The position numbers and the translations under genes are program-made. A stretch of 64,000 nt of DNA from Sambucus nigra (taxonomy: Eukaryota; Streptophyta; Magnoliopsida; Dipsacales; Adoxaceae), in assembly GCA_949130495.1 (NCBI GenBank), contig OX422222.1, positions 277,316,109 through 277,380,108 on the forward strand. The letters run 5' to 3'. Each line of letters starts with the position of its first letter. Positions within the stretch are counted from its first letter, which is position 1. Positions 44,256 through 55,544 of this stretch are shown one piece after another. The notes under the pieces were generated by a model. That model searched no databases. It was given only the letters and a program-made list of their open reading frames with translations, and was not told where the DNA came from.

Positions 44256-45495
44256 TGTAGAAACAGGGTGGCCCTTATGTGTCTTTCAAATCAAACCAAT
44301 TTGTATAAAAAATTATCCAACTTTTAATGTGCACCAAACCAAGTTGTGAAAACCCAATTCTTACTTTAAACCAGTTTTATCTTGATTAATCCTAAACATG
44401 CATCTAGTGATTAAAGCAAGTAAAGTAAATTAAAGAATACTCACAACGCCGGATGTGCGAGAAAAAAACTCAAAACGGGAAAACAACCTCGGACGACCCA
44501 AGCCAGACAATCACTATGAACAAAGGTTTTACAAAGACAGATTATCCTTACTCAATGACTCGATCCCCATGAGTCTTGACGCTCATTATGTTATTCTACC
44601 ATTATTTAGTAGTACCCACGTAGAAATTCTGTCTTCCACAATACCTGTCCACAACACATGCGTCCACGTATGTCTCAGTGTCCACCGAATGGCTTTGATT
44701 CCTCTACGATGTCGAACAAGAAGTCCTTCTCTTTTCTTTACCGTAAAACCCTGATGTTCAATTATAGAACAAACCTTCTTACTGCAACAAGATCACATAA
44801 GCATGTAGTAATGATATCTCAGATCTTTGCAAACTCTAAGGATGTGTTTAAGCTTTTTAGACCTTAAAAAACATGTGCAAAACTCGTACTGGAAATGTAA
44901 ACAGTTTTTCCATAATGCACACTTTCGAAACTCTGACAAAAACACGTTTTAAATAGGAATTAAATGCCGCCTCAAAAACCATGTCGTTTGAATGATAGAG
45001 CCACGTCGTTCGCGCGACATAAGCATCTCGTTTGAACAAGACTGCTTGTCGTTTGAACGAGCCAGCGTGTCAGTTTGACTTTTGGACTTTTTGTTAAAAA
45101 CGTCTCTTCCAGAAGAGATCCAAATAAGTCAAACTCCTTTTCGATCTTAATAGAAAATAAACATAGTGTAAACAATTTAAAACACTTTAAAAACATTTTA
45201 AAATATTTTCCTTATAAAAATAACATCCTTATCTTTTGTAAAAATAATTCCGAGCACCATTAATTATACGCATTCATACCTGTGTGATCTCGGAATGCAA
45301 TTAATTTTGAAGACGAATAAACTTGCACCAATTAAACTTCGGCATGATTAATTGTTTGAAGCTTTGCCGCAACGTCTTCAATTTCTGGGATCGTGACAAA
45401 ATAAAATCTCCTTATGACATATTACAAACACAGTTTTGTTCACAGAATCAAGTCAAAACAATACAGGGACTCAATTGAATATTTATATCCTTACA
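44256..45495 (-). repeat. Element B 5' LTR
   Basis: 1240 bp, plus-strand boundaries TGTAGAAACAGG...ATCCTTACA. The phased palindromes start at 44983, 45005, 45027 and 45048 (22, 22, 21 bp apart). The TATA-like TATTTAAA (minus strand) is at 44948-44955. Confidence 0.9.
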
Positions 45496-45500
45496 AACTA

Positions 45501-45666
45501 ATTGCAATTAAATGGAGGAGAAAATATATTGGGGGAAGTAATATGGAATTTTAATATTTTCATTTGGAAGCAATACAATTATTAGTCTTGGGTTCCTAGT
45601 ATAGTCCATTTATACAAGTAGTAATCCCAAACTCTCTAAAAATCGTAATTATCGCAAGCTCACTTC

Positions 45667-45702
<36 letters not shown>

Positions 45703-46149
45703 AGGGAAGGGGTTTAAGTTGCATGAACACACCTAAGAGAGAGAGAAAGAGTAGAAAATATTATTTACATTTCTGTGAAGGAGTGAGGAAATAAAAAGTA
45801 ATTTCTCTCATATTTTATCAAGTTTTCATCTTTAGGTGTGTCCACACACAAGCCTTACTTTGGGGTGGTCATGTACTAGAATATTCAAGGCCTACAACAC
45901 ATTTTAGGAAGGATTTGGAGAAGGAAGAAAATTATCCACATCATCTTCTCCATCAAATCATCCTTCTACTTCAGATCACCTACAAGATCTTCAATGGTAT
46001 CAAGATCCAAAACTTATGTCTATTCTTTTGACCTAGTTGTTATCTTTTCCTTTTTGAAATATTTTCAATCAAAGATCATAGGGAAATAATATTTTTTTAA
46101 TAATATCAATCTCCATAACATCCTTCTTAAATAAACAACACTGAGGGAT
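45501..46149. other. Intergenic DNA with (AT)n microsatellite
   Basis: An AT repeat of about 30 bp at 45670-45700, followed by GA-rich AGAGAGAGAAAGAG. No gene was recognised. The 3' part may be the eroded 5' section of element F. Confidence 0.55.
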
Positions 46150-46179
46150 GAAAAGGAATAAGTATACATAGGCGACTTG

Positions 46180-47479
46180 AGGCCTATTCCTGTCCTGGGC
46201 AAACGAATGGATCTTTTCAAGTTGACTTATGGGGAAAACCCTCTCATTAAATGACGTACTCCACATTTCTATGATTCATTGGAATCTAGTGTTTGTGTCT
46301 TTATTTGGAAAGGGTAGTATAAAATATCATTTGAATGTGTCAAACTTTTACTAACTAAGGATGGTATATTTATTGGTAAATTTTACTGTAATCAATGATT
46401 GTTCATGCGAATGTACGCAATATTATTATTGAAGAAAAAACATTTTCTTCGAGTTATATAGTTGACTCTATTGATGTTTGTCATGGTAGGCTAGGTTATG
46501 TATATTATTTATATATTAAGAAAATAAATCATATAGTTTATCAATTAATTTTATAGAATCTAATAAAGATAAATATGAAATGTATATTGAAACTAAATCT
46601 ACAAAAAAGACATGTATATTTGTTCAAAAAGGAATAAAATTATTTGAATTAATAACACTTACGTAGGTTAGCTAAAACAAACTGTAATCGGAGGAGGTAA
46701 GTACTATTTTTTCACATTCATAGATGGTAACTCTAGATACACTAAAGTGTTTTTGCTAAGGCACAAAGATGACGCATGTGAAATGTTTATAAAATATAAA
46801 ACTTAGGTTGAAAATCAACTAAATGCGATAATTAAGAAAATGTGGTTTGATGGAAGAAATGAATATGAATCTAATCCTTTTAATTACTATGATGAAGAAA
46901 ATGTAATAATTCATAAGACTGCATATATTAACTAACTTGAATTTAATCGGGTAGGAGAAGGGAAAAAATAGCTCAAAGAAATGTCAAATGCAATGCTTGT
47001 GAGATTTGGAGCACTACTAAACTTGTGGGAGGAAGTTATTTTCTATGCATGTCACATAAAAAATAGAATACCATGTAAGAAAACAGGTAAGACACCATAT
47101 GAACTTTACAAAGGTCGTGCATTTAACCGTAGTTACCTTAATGTAACCTTGGTTACCTTAAAGCGTGGGGGGTCTATCTAGGGTCCTTATTTTAAAATTT
47201 AAAGAGAGAAAATTAGATCTTAAGATAGTTAATTTCATTTTTATAGGGTATGCCCAAAATATCATTAAATCTAGATTCTTGGTATTAGATAATAATATAG
47301 TTGTAATAAGGACTATGAAGGCCAAGAATACGGATTTCTTTAAAATATTTTTCATTGGAAAAAAATATTGAAATGTATATACCCCACAATGAACGTAGTG
47401 AAAATGGATATTTAAGAGGAATTTAAGAGTTGATGTGTCAAGATAAAAATATAAGAAAAGATTTTAAGGTTTGTGCAAG
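46180..47479 (+). pseudogene. Copia integrase and RT start pseudogene, element F
   Basis: Frames read in order: a pre-integrase stretch (SLNDVLHI-like), HGRLGYVYY (the LWHxRLGH block), FFTFIDGNSRYTKVFLLRH, YESNPFNYY, then MLVRFGALLNLWEEVIFYAC and KKTGKTPYELYKGR of the copia integrase core. IFIGYAQN-type sequence follows near 47245. The RT entry KWIFKRNLRVD at about 47403 runs to 47479, where an insertion breaks it. Stops and frameshifts are frequent, and the integrase catalytic residues are not all present. Confidence 0.78.
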
Positions 47480-48953
47480 TGTATACACTCAAATAAACCT
47501 AGATGGGGTGAATAGGTTTCTCTTAGAAAAGTGACCACAATTAGATCAGTCCTAATTAAACATAAAACTAGTTGGGATGGTGAAAAATATACATTTACAA
47601 TTGAACAAGTGTTGAAAATAATTAACTAATAAAAAAAGGTTAGTTAGTGCATAAAATTTTAATCAACACTTCAATTAGGTGATCTAAGTTAATTATTTCA
47701 AAATTAATTAGATGAAAATCAAAAATCCAATTTTAATAGCTCTACATAGATCTAAGCTAGATCTAAGTGTTGTGTGTGTTATCAATGTGACAAATAATAT
47801 AAGAATACACAAACAATCCACTAGACATATTTATAAGGAACAACCTCTTACATAGGGGTAAAAAACCTAGACGCATCCTAATCTCTCATTCAAATCAAAA
47901 AGATTTTATATAATTTAAGACGATACCTCTTTCTTATTTCCTAATAATAAATAATATGATAAAAAATGAACTACCCCTCATTAGCGATGAGCAATTCACC
48001 CAAAACTACATCGATTGCATAAAGAAGACCATTATCTTCCTTAGTATGACACCATTCTCAAACTCCCTAGTAGGTCAAACAACTATTTTAAATATGAGTT
48101 TCGATCTTCAATTATGATTTGATTCGGATATAATGAATCTAGTTTATTTGAATTTAATCACTAAACACTCTCAATTGAACACAAAAACTAAATCAAGTAT
48201 ATATCTAGTTTCTCTCTCAAATTGTGAATGGAACAAGTGAATATGATTAGAGAGAAATAATAAGTATGCTCTCAATTTCAAAAATAGTATCTTAGTATAA
48301 GAAAAGTAATGAGGAATTTGTGATATTTCAAATGGGAGGGAAAAGGCTCTATTATAAAAAAAATCCAATTTCTGACAGTGTCGTGCCAACAGTTAAAGGA
48401 CCTTCGTGCGCACGATTTTTGACAGTAAGCAAAACATGCCAAAAATAAGATTATCGCTCCCACAAATCCCATCCATGCGCACAGTTTTAGGCAAAAACAT
48501 AACTTTCCTAAAATGTGTTAGTAGTGTGAACGGGGTTAAAACTCATCCGTGTGTACGGATGTAGGTAAAAATACTTTTTTCCATGGAGGCTACATTTTTC
48601 AAAATCCAAGTCTTTCCCTTTAGGATAAACGTAACACTTCTCATATTTACAAATTTACTTATTTCATATTTAATAAATGATTTTCAAAGATAAATGAAAA
48701 TACATGTGTGTGCATAGCCTTTGGACATTCAAACCAACAACTCATAAAAGAATATACTTTAATATAGCGAAAACGAAGTATTTATTGTAGAAGAACTATA
48801 TTTAATGTTCAATTTTCACTATTGTATAATAAACAAAACTCTCTTTACCCAACAATGTATATAAGAAATCAAGCATTTTGTCTTGATAATGAATGATTCA
48901 AATGTTTTGACTTGTAAATAAGCCAGCCAAACAAATATAATTTATTATATACA
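47480..48953. mobile_element. LTR-like insertion splitting element F reverse transcriptase
   Basis: It starts TGTATACACTC and ends ATTATATACA, giving TG...CA ends with inverted TGTATA/TATACA. The RT reading frame stops at the left edge (KYKKRF-GLCK) and resumes after the right edge (KKDSYYFDTFGRLSRIST). The flank GCAAG is echoed by GCTAAG at 48967-48972, which may be an aged target duplication with about 13 bp between it and the LTR-like end. The interior has no coding similarity. It may be a solo LTR, possibly minus-oriented, since TATAATAG lies on the minus strand near 48352. Confidence 0.5.
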
Positions 48954-48972
48954 TTTTAGAATTATTGCTAAG

Positions 48973-49698
48973 GTGCTCAATAAAAAAAAGATTCATATTA
49001 TTTTGATACATTCGGTCGTTTAAGTAGAATTTCAACTATTAAAACTTTGATTGTTTTAGTTACTATATATAATTAAACTATTCGTCAAGTGAATGTTTAA
49101 ACGACATTTTTTAATGGTGAATTATAAGAGAAACTTTATAGGCACCAACCTGAGGGTTGAATCACCCTTGGTGATGAGCATAAGGTATATAAGATAGTTG
49201 TATCTTTATATGTTTTGAAATAAGAACCTAAACAATGGCATGAGAAATTCGATAAAGTGTTAGTTTATGATGGTTATTTGATTATTAAGGCATATAAATG
49301 CATTTATTTTAAATCCATTGATATTGGTACTTATGACATTATTATTTTGTGTGTTGATGACATGTAAACTTGAGAAGTAGCCTCGATGTTAGTATGAAAC
49401 CAAGCAATTCGCATATTCTAATTTTGATATAAAAGTATGGGAGAAGCTTATTTGATTTTAAGGATTAAAATTTTTAAAACACGGTAGTCTTATCTTGTTA
49501 CAAGATCATTATGTAGAGAAAATATTGAGAAAGTTATTATATTTTGATTATAAATCCTGCATACATCTTATTATGTTAATATCTAACTTAAGAAAAATAA
49601 AGCGCATAATGTCTCTCGACGTGACTATGCCTAAAGTATTGGTAACCTAATATATTTGACTTAATGAATAGTACAAGACCTAACATTCCTTATGCCGT

Positions 49699-49738
<40 letters not shown>

Positions 49739-50124
49739 TATATATATAACAAGGAACACTGGACTACCCAAAAGAGAGTAAAAAAGAACTTGAGAGGCAT
49801 AATTGATTATGGAAAAAAATGTAATAGATCTTTGCTAATGATTAAAAGGTATTATGATGAAAATTGGATATCGTATGATTTAAGATCCACTGGTGGTTAC
49901 ATGTTTATTATTGATCTAAGCAAACATGTATGGCTCGTTCTACCAAGGGATTCGAGCTAATGTCCTCAGAGAATCCATGCTTTGAGGCCGAGTGGATTAG
50001 AAATCTCTAGGAAGATATTCCCATAAGTATTAAAAAACCTCCTCATATTTATATTCATTATGCATGTTAGGACACAATAGAAAAATCTAAGAGGAAATTT
50101 TACAGTGGGGAAGGAAGACATATA
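48973..50124 (+). pseudogene. Copia RT and RNase H pseudogene, element F
   Basis: RT blocks: YFDTFGRLSRISTIKTL, TTFFNGEL, HQPEGXITLGDEHKVYK, EPKQWHEKFDKVLVYDGYL, and LCVDDM as the catalytic YVDDM variant near 49350. RNase H follows: STRPNIPYAV (49665), a CA microsatellite, HWTTQKRVKKNLRGIIDYG, DENWISYDLRSTGGYMF. It is cut before the end of RNase H by element C at 50125. It would copy RNA to DNA and degrade the RNA strand, but numerous stops show inactivity. Confidence 0.82.
49701..49737. repeat. (CA)n microsatellite within copia RNase H
   Basis: A run of about 18 CA units grew inside the RNase H pseudogene, just after the PNIPYAV block. It adds a poly Thr-His run to the frame. Confidence 0.95.
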
Positions 50125-51416
50125 TGTAAGGACAAATTTCTAATTGAGTTAATTTGTATTTATTCGCTTAATTTCGTTTGGAAAAAACTATTTGAGTCAT
50201 AGGAGTGGACTTGCCTTGGTTTATACTTCAGATCCTATAACATGTGTGATTGAAGACCGTAGTAGCCAAGTTAAAGCATTTACTACATCATGTTGTGTTT
50301 CATACCATATTTCGTCTTCAGTGTCCATGGATCTCATGAGGTATGAATGAGTATTATTTTTTATCCTTGAATATTCATTAGGTGTAGTTTTTATCAAAAG
50401 TTTAAGACCATTTTTGTCTTAAAAAGGTTTTTAAAGAAAAAAATATTTTTTTTTTGTGAAAAGTCATTCAAACAATATTTCAACTTTATCTCATGAGATT
50501 TAATGTGTCATTCAAATGATGTGTATTTATCGTTAAGATGATAATGTGAGTCGTTCAAACGACCTTCTAACGAGAATTATACGAGAATGAGCCTCAATGT
50601 CATTTGAATGAGCCTCAATGTTGTTTATAAAAGATTAGGTAGTTCGTTCAAACGAGACCTCGATTTTTACATCGTCTCGAATTTTGTGTTTCCTATTAAA
50701 AGGAGGTCTCGCGTCAATTTTATTAAGAGGTCTTTGTAAAATTATTTTCAAGAACATATTTTTTGCCTCCAAACCCTAGTTTACACCCAAATCATTTGAG
50801 ATAACTTTTATCTATGTACGCTTGCTTGAGACCTCCATTTTAAGCACCAAGGTTTATATACTCTTCATATTGTTGAATATTGTTTTTTGGGGTGGACTCC
50901 ACAGATGTTTATTATTTACATACGGTGGACTCTGTGTGTGTTGTTATTTGAAGCGGTAGAGTCCTTATTCGATCCGTTGACGTTTGTTGAGCCTTGATAG
51001 TTAGATATTGAGGCTTGTGAGGAGAAAACATTATGGCAATGCGTAAGTGGACTCCTACATGTCACAGTGAAGAAAAGATCAAAGGAACAAACACACGTTA
51101 AGGCTTAAAGGAGTCCAGACGATTGTGTAAGTCAGTTGTTGCCCTTGTGTAATTCCTTATCATAGCGAATTTTTGTGGCTGGTTCGTACGAGGTTTTTGT
51201 TGTTGTAGGTTTTCCTCATACATTGGCATGTTTTGTGTTTGCTTTATTTTACTCTTTTTATACTCACCTAGTTACATGTTAGGGTAATAAAGGGTTTGGT
51301 AAAACTATTTACACAACAATCGATTTAATTAGTGCATGTTTAATTGGGATTGATTAAAATTGAAAAAATAAAAAATTGTTATAAGTCTGACCATCCATAT
51401 AAAATTTTCACTTCCA
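50125..51416 (+). repeat. Element C 5' LTR
   Basis: 1292 bp, TGTAAGGACAAATTTC...CACTTCCA. Similarity to the A LTR is clear only in short stretches (start, palindrome array, end), showing a separate subfamily. Confidence 0.82.
50507..50656 (+). promoter_or_regulatory. Phased palindrome array and TATA-like box, element C 5' LTR
   Basis: Imperfect palindromes GTCATTCAAATGAT (50507), ATCGTTAAGATGAT (50529), GTCGTTCAAACGAC (50550), a degenerate unit near 50572, GTCATTTGAATGAG (50599), a degenerate unit at 50620, and TTCGTTCAAACGAG (50643). Spacing is 21-23 bp with one wider gap. TATTAAAA follows at 50694-50701. Confidence 0.7.
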
Positions 51417-51419
51417 AAT

Positions 51420-51432
51420 TGGTATCATAGCG
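51420..51432 (+). other. Primer binding site, element C
   Basis: TGGTATCATAGCG starts 3 bp after the LTR, one base different from the initiator-Met-tRNA site TGGTATCAGAGC over 12 bp. Confidence 0.85.
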
Positions 51433-51474
51433 GGTGTATATAAGTTCTATGTCATGAATCCGTGATTTTTATAT

Positions 51475-53170
51475 ATGGAGGGGCAGTCATCTTCTAGGTT
51501 ACCTTTATTTGATGGGTCTGATTATGCGTACTGGAAAGAACATATAAAATATGCACTCAAGTCTATCGATAAGCGGGTATGGTTAGCAGTTGTAAGGGGT
51601 GGACCCCACTCACAACTCTAGTAGATGAAGTTCGTGTGCCTAAACCATAGAGAGTTAGAGTAAGGATGAGCATAAGCTGTGTAACTGCCATTTTCGAGGT
51701 CTAAATGATTTATTTTTTGCAGTCACATCTGAGGACTTCCATTGTATTATGATGTATGAGATGTTGAAAGAGGCTTAGAACATACTACAACTTACCCATG
51801 AGGAAATTAGTGCACTTAAGGCTCCAAATTCCAAAACCTTACCACTCAGTTTGAAACTATTAGGATGGATGAGAGTGAATCCTTTGATCAGTTTTATGCA
51901 ATATTGTTTGATATTGCTAACTAATATTTTAACTTAGGAGAGAGAATACCCAACACCAAGGTTATGAATAAAATCCTAAGGTCCTTACCTAAAATGTTTA
52001 ATCCAAAGTGAGTCTTTTAAATTATTTGGAAACTGTGGGCTCAATGAAACTGGAAGAGCTTATGGGTGATCTTCAAACTTATGAGCTTGACATGTTTCCT
52101 TTTAAAAAGATGAAGAAAGATAAGAGAAATACTTTGAAAGCCCCAAAAGAGGAAACACCTATTTTTAATGTATCTGACATTGGTTTCGATGATATGACTA
52201 TGTTTGCTAAGAAGTTTAGTAAACTTCTCAAGTTTATTCAATAAAATTCTAAGTTTGATGAAAAGAAATTTGAGAAATATAAGTTTAATAAGGATGAAAA
52301 ATTCGTCGTTAATCATAATTTCATGGCATTCATAGTCAACCATGTGATCCTCAATGAAAAGTCTTCCAATGAAGATAATTATGTGCATGATGATTCTGAG
52401 GCCAAGTGGTGTGAATCCCGAGTGGGTGGTAAAGAAGATGAGGAAGAAGAAGATGATGAAGAAGAATAAGGGGAGAGTGAGCTTCATATTGACTTTCGTG
52501 AGTTATACTCAGAGTCATTAAAGTTGAAAAATGTCAACTTGAAGTTGGAAGTAAATTTTAAAGAACGTGCCATTAGTAATGATGATAATAAATTTATTTA
52601 GGATCTTAGGGCACGTGAGAAGACTCTTAGGGATAAGCTCACACTTGTTAAGGGATGAGGGATAACTTTTGTGATTTAATGGAAATTTTGAAAAAGGACT
52701 CCCTAGTTTTTTATATGTCTCGTTATTTACTCGAGTCTAGGATTATGTAGTTACAATAGAGATTGAAATACTCGAGTCACATCAAATTTGATTTGGAATC
52801 TAAATCAGAAAATTTGGATAAGATGTCAGGCAACGATCCTGTTACTTCTGCTACTAAAGCCAAGACCAATGTTTTAAGAGGGCCAACCACTACCATGGAC
52901 ATTAGAAAAGGTAAGCCATTCGGTAACATTCCCCGCCGAGTCTACATGTGTACACATTGTGGTAGAAAGGCTCACCTTAGGCATTTTTATTATGATCTTA
53001 AAAAAGGCTCTAAGAAGTCTAAGTCTAGTTCCATCAAGGTTCCCAAAGCCCAAGATCATCTTGTTACACCTATGCGGGTTAGAAAATTATATTTTGAGGC
53101 GTTAAATGTTTGGCTTGTTGATTATCGCATGCTTGCACATGAATTTTCTCATGTTAAACCTAATGGTTGA
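51475..53170 (+). pseudogene. Copia gag pseudogene, element C
   Basis: From ATG 51475: MEGQSSSRLPLFDGSDYAYW and KYALKSIDKRVWLAV match the N-terminal copia gag domain. UBN2-type pieces follow (TQFETIRMDESESFDQFY, FNLGERIPNTKVMNKILRSL, GDLQTYELDMF). An acidic stretch lies near 52380-52470. The C-terminal part has YMCTHCGRKAHLRHF, a knuckle with its last Cys lost. Several stops and frameshifts occur. The first knuckle seen in A and B is not evident here. Confidence 0.82.
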
Positions 53171-54945
53171 TTGTATTTGCATGTTTTCATACACTAGCTT
53201 TTGTGCTTCATGTTATATGTCATTACTAGGTGTATGATGTTGTGTATTTTTTGTATTTTTATTTTCCTTTTATTGGGTCTTATTGAGAAAAATACAAATA
53301 TATTTTGTTTGACTTTTGAGTTTTTTGAAATTGATGTCATTTTTTTGAAAAATGTTTAAAAACTCAAACATATTTGTGCTTGTTTGTGTAGTTTAGTTTT
53401 TCATTATTTGTGTGGCATATCGATGTATTTGAATCCTATTTGTTTCATGTTTCCATATGGCTAGGATATTTTATTATGATTTTAAATGCTTAGGATTGTT
53501 CTTAATCATGCTTGCATTGAGTTGTTCGAAATTGATTTGCTTAATAGATTCACTTTGCATATGCCTATGCATACACTTCAAACGAGCTCTTTTGAACTAT
53601 AACTACCTATCTTACATGAGATAGGTGAGGTGTTGTCATATCAATATTGTCATTTATATATAAGCACCGTGGGGAATTTGTGCATATAAGAACCATTGGC
53701 CGAGAGTTTTATTTGGAAAATCTAAGGGTGCAATGGAAAGGGCTACGAAAGATAAATCTTCCTTGCGTGAAAGGCCAGTTTTGACAAGAGTCTAAAAGAA
53801 AAAAGAGACAAAATAAAATAAAAGGCCAATTTTTTTTATTGATGCTTCAAAAGTGACGTCTTCAAAAGAAAGAGAGTGAAAAATTGAATATACAATTTTG
53901 AGGGCGTTAGAGTTAAAGATCAATGGATTTGTACAACGAGTCCTAGTTGAACATAATTATTTTGATGTTATTGATCCAAAATTCATCAATATTTTCTGAG
54001 CTAGTATGCATTGTGTATGTTTGTCCTTTATTAGTTCTTTATTTATCACTTGAGGCTAAACCAATGTTTGATAAGTTATTGCGATCACATAGAATTCCTT
54101 GGACATATTTTAAGTGGTTGGTTCATATTTCTTTTATTTCTAGTTCATGTCCCCTAACTCCGTGCCACTTTTGTTTATCCACATCGATATTATACGATCA
54201 TAGAAATCTTATGTGTTTTGTGTCGTTTGTGGTGTTTATACTTATATATATTTATGTGTGTCATTGGTATATGAGTGGTTATATATATGGTATATTTATT
54301 TTTTAGTCTTTGCGTAAGCATTTAATCCATGTTTGCTATATGCTTCATTTTCGATTCAAATTGGCATGTTTTATGATTATATTGGTATGTTTTGTTGTAT
54401 GTTTACATTAGTATCTTATGCTTTCATTTTTGCATCAAAATTAGTATCACTTATTCATTGAATGGATAATATGTACTTGTATTGCCGAGTTTGTTTGTCT
54501 TTGTGCATTTCACTTCATATCAATGCATGATATACTTGTTTTCCTTTATATTTACATGTGTTGAATTTAGGGGGGAGAAGTTGTTTATATTGTGCACCTT
54601 ATTCTTTGTCCATTCCTGAACAAAGGGAAGATAAATAGTATCGAACTCTTTAACTTAAGGGTATAATTTCTTACCTTAAGGGGAGACGTCATATCTTAGG
54701 TGGCGAATGTTAGACAAAGGGGGAGGGTTTTTCATATGTAGATTTATGTTGTTATATATTCTATTTGCATTTGAAATTTATGTTTAAGTGTGAAGGTTAA
54801 CCACGATGTGACAAAGTTTTATAAGAGCAAAGCTATTCAATGTTTGTGTTTGTCAAGTGTCTCTACTTTTTCCATTTGGGGGTTTGGATTGAGCCTTTAA
54901 AGAACTTGACGTCCCATATATTCATTTTCATGCTTTGTCCTTGAA
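53171..54945 (+). other. Non-coding region between gag and 3' LTR, element C
   Basis: No pol. Segments GTGTGGCATAT and GGCTAGGATATTTTATTATG (53410-53480) match the same region of A. A 119-codon frame at 53947-54306 is hydrophobic and without recognised similarity, and is not called. The phased palindrome cluster seen in A and B was not found. Confidence 0.65.
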
Positions 54946-54963
54946 TAGACAAAGGTGGAGATT
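54946..54963 (+). other. Polypurine tract, element C
   Basis: AGACAAAGGTGGAGATT immediately before the 3' LTR; compare A and B. Confidence 0.7.
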
Positions 54964-55544
54964 TATAAGAACAAATTTTCAATTTGGTCAATATGTATGT
55001 GTTGTATTGATTCTGTTTGGATAAATCAGTTTGAGTCAGAGGCTAGTTCTTGCATTAGTTTATCCCTGTGTTCTAAAAAGCGCGCCTAGGATTGAGGCTT
55101 GAGAGAAACGCATCGCCTTTGCCTTATTACGCCTTATTCTTGATAAAAGGCATAAGGCGCACTTTTTTAAAAATAAAAATGCCTTAGTGAAATGATATCG
55201 CCATTTAAAGACTTTTTTTTACAAATCGGACCAATATCTTGTCCGAAACAATCAAATTATATTTTATATATTGATTATAGAGCATGAATATTAGAAAGAT
55301 AGCTACGAAACATACAGATATATTTTCAAAATTCAAGATATATATTATTTTATTATATTATTAGCCTTAGAACAAATAAAATAATAAAAAAAGGAAAAAC
55401 GCCTTTCTACACCTAGGGTTCACCTAGGTGCGCCTAGGCTCCTGAGGCTTGAGGCTTGAGCTCTACGCCTTGACCTCTACGTCTTGATCATACCTCGTGC
55501 CTTTTAGAACCTTGACTTCAAAGCATTTGACATGTGTGATTGAA
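54964..55544 (+). repeat. Element C 3' LTR, partial and twice interrupted
   Basis: 54964-55065 and 55515-55544 match the start of the C 5' LTR (for example TTTGAGTCA and ACATGTGTGATTGAA). The gap is filled by a hAT-like element, and the LTR is broken after GTGTGATTGAA by the start of element D. Confidence 0.8.
55066..55514. mobile_element. hAT-like MITE (AGGCG-rich family), copy b
   Basis: Ends CTGTGTTCTAAAAAG and, complemented, CAAGGTTCTAAAAGG form imperfect terminal repeats resembling those of 6449-6922. Both ends are full of CGCCTT/GCCTAGG motifs. It is inserted in the 3' LTR of C. No matching 8-bp flank was found, so the insertion site may have been altered. Confidence 0.65.

Larger units (their letters stand above)
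38894..45495 (-). mobile_element. Element B: gag-only (TR-GAG-like) Ty1/copia retrotransposon
   Basis: A complete 6.6-kb minus-strand relative of element A: 5' LTR 44256-45495, PBS, gag 42322-44206, ~2.1-kb non-coding region with phased palindromes, polypurine tract and 3' LTR 38894-40153. The 5-bp target duplication AACTA flanks it (38889-38893 and 45496-45500). It has no pol. Gag has longer open stretches than in A, so B is probably the better-preserved member of the family. Confidence 0.9.
46150..50124 (+). mobile_element. Element F: old Ty1/copia element, pol portion only
   Basis: Integrase, RT and RNase H remnants occur in copia order (INT before RT) on the plus strand. The RT is split by the insertion at 47480-48953 and the RNase H is cut at 50124 by element C. 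LTRs were not identified. Confidence 0.75.
50125..55544 (+). mobile_element. Element C: gag-only Ty1/copia, diverged and 3'-truncated
   Basis: 5' LTR 50125-51416, PBS, gag 51475-53170, non-coding region, polypurine tract and a partial 3' LTR from 54964. The 3' LTR is interrupted by a hAT-like element (55066-55514) and cut at 55545 by gypsy element D. It has the same layout as A and B, without pol. It is inserted into the RNase H of element F. No target duplication can be read because the right end is outside the window. Confidence 0.85.

Noticed and set aside
44256..45495. Host promoter or gene upstream region between gag B and 45.5 kb
   Set aside because: The whole stretch pairs with 38894-40153 as an LTR and is bounded by PBS and target duplication.
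53947..54306. 119-codon hydrophobic frame as an env-like gene of element C
   Set aside because: The Phe/Ile/Leu-rich content follows T-rich DNA. The frame is not present in the matching regions of A and B, and no signal peptide plus conserved motif could be supported.
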